NCBI GenBank assembly: GCA_023460315.1
Contig: JAEWQO010000067.1
Location: 1-15,408, forward strand
Length of the DNA: 15,408 bases
Source: Actinomycetes bacterium
GTDB lineage: Bacteria; Actinomycetota; Coriobacteriia; Coriobacteriales; Eggerthellaceae
Direction: 5' to 3'
Positions 14,845 to 15,408 of this stretch are shown here, one piece after another; the stretch's first letter is position 1; each line of letters starts with the position of its first letter. The position numbers were made by a program, and so were the translations under genes. The notes beneath the pieces were generated by a model that was not told the origin of the DNA, did not search any database, and was given only the letters and a program-made list of their open reading frames with translations.

Positions 14845-14952
14845 AGCAAGACAGCCGGAGGATAGCTCGTACCTATCCGTCTCGGCGCAAAGTTATTAGA
14901 TTATCGAAATAGTCGTCCTAAACTTTACCAGAGAGCAGGACGGCTATTTTTT
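14845..14952 (+). ncRNA. Structured small RNA, copy 2: candidate type I antitoxin RNA
   Basis: A transcript of about 108 nt is framed by a consensus promoter and a strong terminator. The 5' hairpin pairs GCCG (14854-14857) with CGGC (14883-14886) and GGATAG (14860-14865) with CTATCC (14873-14878). Its 3' end is the terminator at 14907-14952. It is antisense to the end of the minus-strand peptide gene (stop at 14944-14946) and to that gene's 3' untranslated region. This is the tail-to-tail layout known for TxpA/RatA and BsrG/SR4 in Bacillus. In those systems the antisense RNA pairs with the toxin mRNA to cause degradation or block translation. A related copy lies at 239-340. Confidence 0.7.
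14907..14952. terminator. Rho-independent terminator of RNA copy 2, overlapping the toxin stop codon
   Basis: AAATAGTCGTCCT (14907-14919) pairs with AGGACGGCTATTT (14937-14949) over 13 bp with one G-T pair, followed on the plus strand by a six-T run (14947-14952). The minus-strand peptide gene stop lies inside the right arm, so the same hairpin follows that gene's mRNA. Confidence 0.9.
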
Positions 14953-15033
14953 GTGCTTGTCATTTCTGACAAGGGTTATTATAGCTACAAGCATAATTAC
15001 AAAGGTGAATAAATCACTATATGTAATGTACAT
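14944..15033 (-). CDS. 29-residue hydrophobic peptide, candidate type I (holin-like/TxpA-like) toxin
   Basis: Minus-strand ATG at 15033-15031 opens 29 codons ending TAG at 14946-14944. The peptide has a polar N-terminus (MYITYSDLF), a hydrophobic membrane-spanning stretch (FVIMLVAIITLV, about 11-22) and a charged tail (RNDKHKK). This layout is typical of putative holin-like and Fst/TxpA-type membrane toxins of Firmicutes, whose expression damages the membrane unless an antisense RNA represses it. AAAGGGGTGG (plus coordinates 15039-15048) is a strong ribosome binding site. The gene faces and overlaps the RNA at 14845-14952, supporting the toxin assignment. Toxicity is inferred, not shown. It could alternatively be a harmless small membrane protein. 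Confidence 0.75.
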   Translation of the reverse strand: MYITYSDLFTFVIMLVAIITLVRNDKHKK

Positions 15034-15067
15034 AAGCACCACCCCTTTCGCAAGACTCGAAACGGAT

Positions 15068-15108
15068 GGCATGACCGTCCTACCGGCTGCCTGGGTAAGC
15101 ATATTATA
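15068..15108 (-). promoter_or_regulatory. Putative toxin promoter -10 and leader hairpin
   Basis: On the minus strand TATAAT (plus 15103-15108) would start transcription near 15096, but no good -35 is visible at 17 bp. The leader then contains an interrupted hairpin, GGCA (15091-15088) with TGCC (15071-15068) and an inner CCG/CGG pair, before the ribosome binding site. Structured leaders limiting translation are usual in type I toxins. Confidence 0.4.
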
Positions 15109-15135
15109 TTGTCAATGTAGAAATACGGGATATAA

Positions 15136-15320
15136 TTATTTAGTTTGAATTAAAGCACTTGGCATTACTGCTGTATTATCTTTAATATTTTCAATGATTT
15201 CATCGGCAGATGAATGTGTTTCAAGCCATAATTTTTCATCTAATTTAAGCTTTTCTAATAAGTAATCATATTTATAGAAGAAACATATAAACAGGCGGAC
15301 GTAAGTTGAAAGGATGGGAT
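15136..15320 (-). pseudogene. Possible remnant of an unidentified gene (C-terminal fragment)
   Basis: A minus-strand frame ending at TAA 15138-15136 is open for about 60 codons but has no ATG, GTG or TTG start with a ribosome binding site before an upstream stop near 15325. The last part reads like real protein (YDYLLEKLKLDEKLWLET, then HSSADEIIENIKDN, ending in IQTK). It is not recognised. It may be the decayed end of a gene lost when the neighbouring segment was rearranged, or chance. Confidence 0.3.
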
Positions 15321-15323
15321 TCT

Positions 15324-15408
15324 ATGAAACTAATCTATGTGATAATTCGTAATACCGACAGCAGTCAGGTGATGGAGAGTTTAAACAGGAAGGGCTTTTA
15401 TGTAACAA
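15324..15408 (+). CDS. darA: N-terminal start of a second DarA/YaaQ-family cyclic-di-AMP receptor (partial)
   Basis: ATG 15324 opens 28 codons to the window edge. The start MKLIYVIIRNTDSSQVMESL followed by NRKGFYVT matches the remembered N-terminus of YaaQ/DarA (MKLIIAVVQDxDSxxLxxAL, then FRVT). A purine-rich AAAGGATGGG precedes the start. With the C-terminal fragment at 2-127, this shows two DarA-family genes in the same orientation about 15 kb apart. The order is C-terminus first and N-terminus last, so this is not one gene split by an insertion. PII-like function and cyclic di-AMP binding are family knowledge. Confidence 0.8.
   Translation, partial: MKLIYVIIRNTDSSQVMESLNRKGFYVT

Noticed and set aside
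14659..14865. 68-codon plus-strand frame after the dehydrogenase gene
   Set aside because: It has no ribosome binding site and runs through the operon-end hairpin, the direct repeat and the consensus promoter of RNA copy 2.
14951..15148. 65-codon plus-strand frame opposite the toxin gene
   Set aside because: It lies entirely antisense to the better-supported minus-strand peptide gene and its leader, with no ribosome binding site or family resemblance.
1..15408. CRISPR arrays, insertion sequences, tRNA or rRNA genes
   Set aside because: No regularly spaced repeats, transposase-like frames, terminal inverted repeats or cloverleaf/rRNA sequences were seen.

Overview
The window is AT-rich Firmicutes-type DNA, most likely from an anaerobic clostridium of the Lachnospiraceae kind. 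The evidence is strong AGGAGG ribosome binding sites, TTGACA/TATAAT promoters, tight co-directional gene packing, DarA-type cyclic-di-AMP receptor genes at both ends and a small holin-like peptide gene. Every protein assignment here rests on remembered family motifs; no search was run.

Layout. (1) Positions 2-127 are the last 41 codons of a DarA (YaaQ) family c-di-AMP receptor. (2) Positions 128-631 hold no protein gene. They contain a promoter plus structured RNA (203-340), a bidirectional terminator (350-384), a good sigma-A promoter (540-568) and a perfect 18-bp palindrome (587-604) just before an IclR regulator. (3) Positions 632-14621 are one long plus-strand cluster of 13 genes: IclR regulator, D-2-hydroxyacid dehydrogenase, KduD-like SDR, KDPG/KDPGal aldolase, DgoK-type 2-keto-3-deoxy-sugar-acid kinase, MaoC-like hydratase, family I CoA-transferase, a fumarate-reductase-like flavoprotein, a complete YtfQ/YtfR/YtfT/YjfF-type sugar ABC transporter, and a zinc alcohol/polyol dehydrogenase. 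(4) Positions 14622-15323 contain a probable operon-end hairpin, an 18-bp direct repeat, a second copy of the structured RNA with its own promoter and terminator, and on the opposite strand an unlisted 29-codon hydrophobic peptide gene. Together these look like a type I toxin/antisense-RNA pair. (5) Positions 15324-15408 begin a second DarA-family gene.

How the genes may work together. The transporter would import a furanose-type sugar or sugar acid. The dehydrogenases would interconvert sugar-acid intermediates. The kinase and aldolase would complete a De Ley-Doudoroff-like route to pyruvate and glyceraldehyde-3-phosphate. The unusual part is the block inserted between kinase and transporter: CoA-transferase, MaoC hydratase and a flavoprotein reductase that lacks the usual FAD-linking His and dicarboxylate-binding HPT motif. 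This suggests a second, CoA-dependent dehydration/reduction branch. No sugar-acid dehydratase is present, so the pathway cannot be written out from this window alone.

The most interesting items are the two copies of the antisense-RNA-like element flanking the catabolic cluster (one with a toxin gene, one apparently orphan), the hybrid sugar-acid/CoA pathway, and a long inverted repeat between the binding-protein and ATPase genes.
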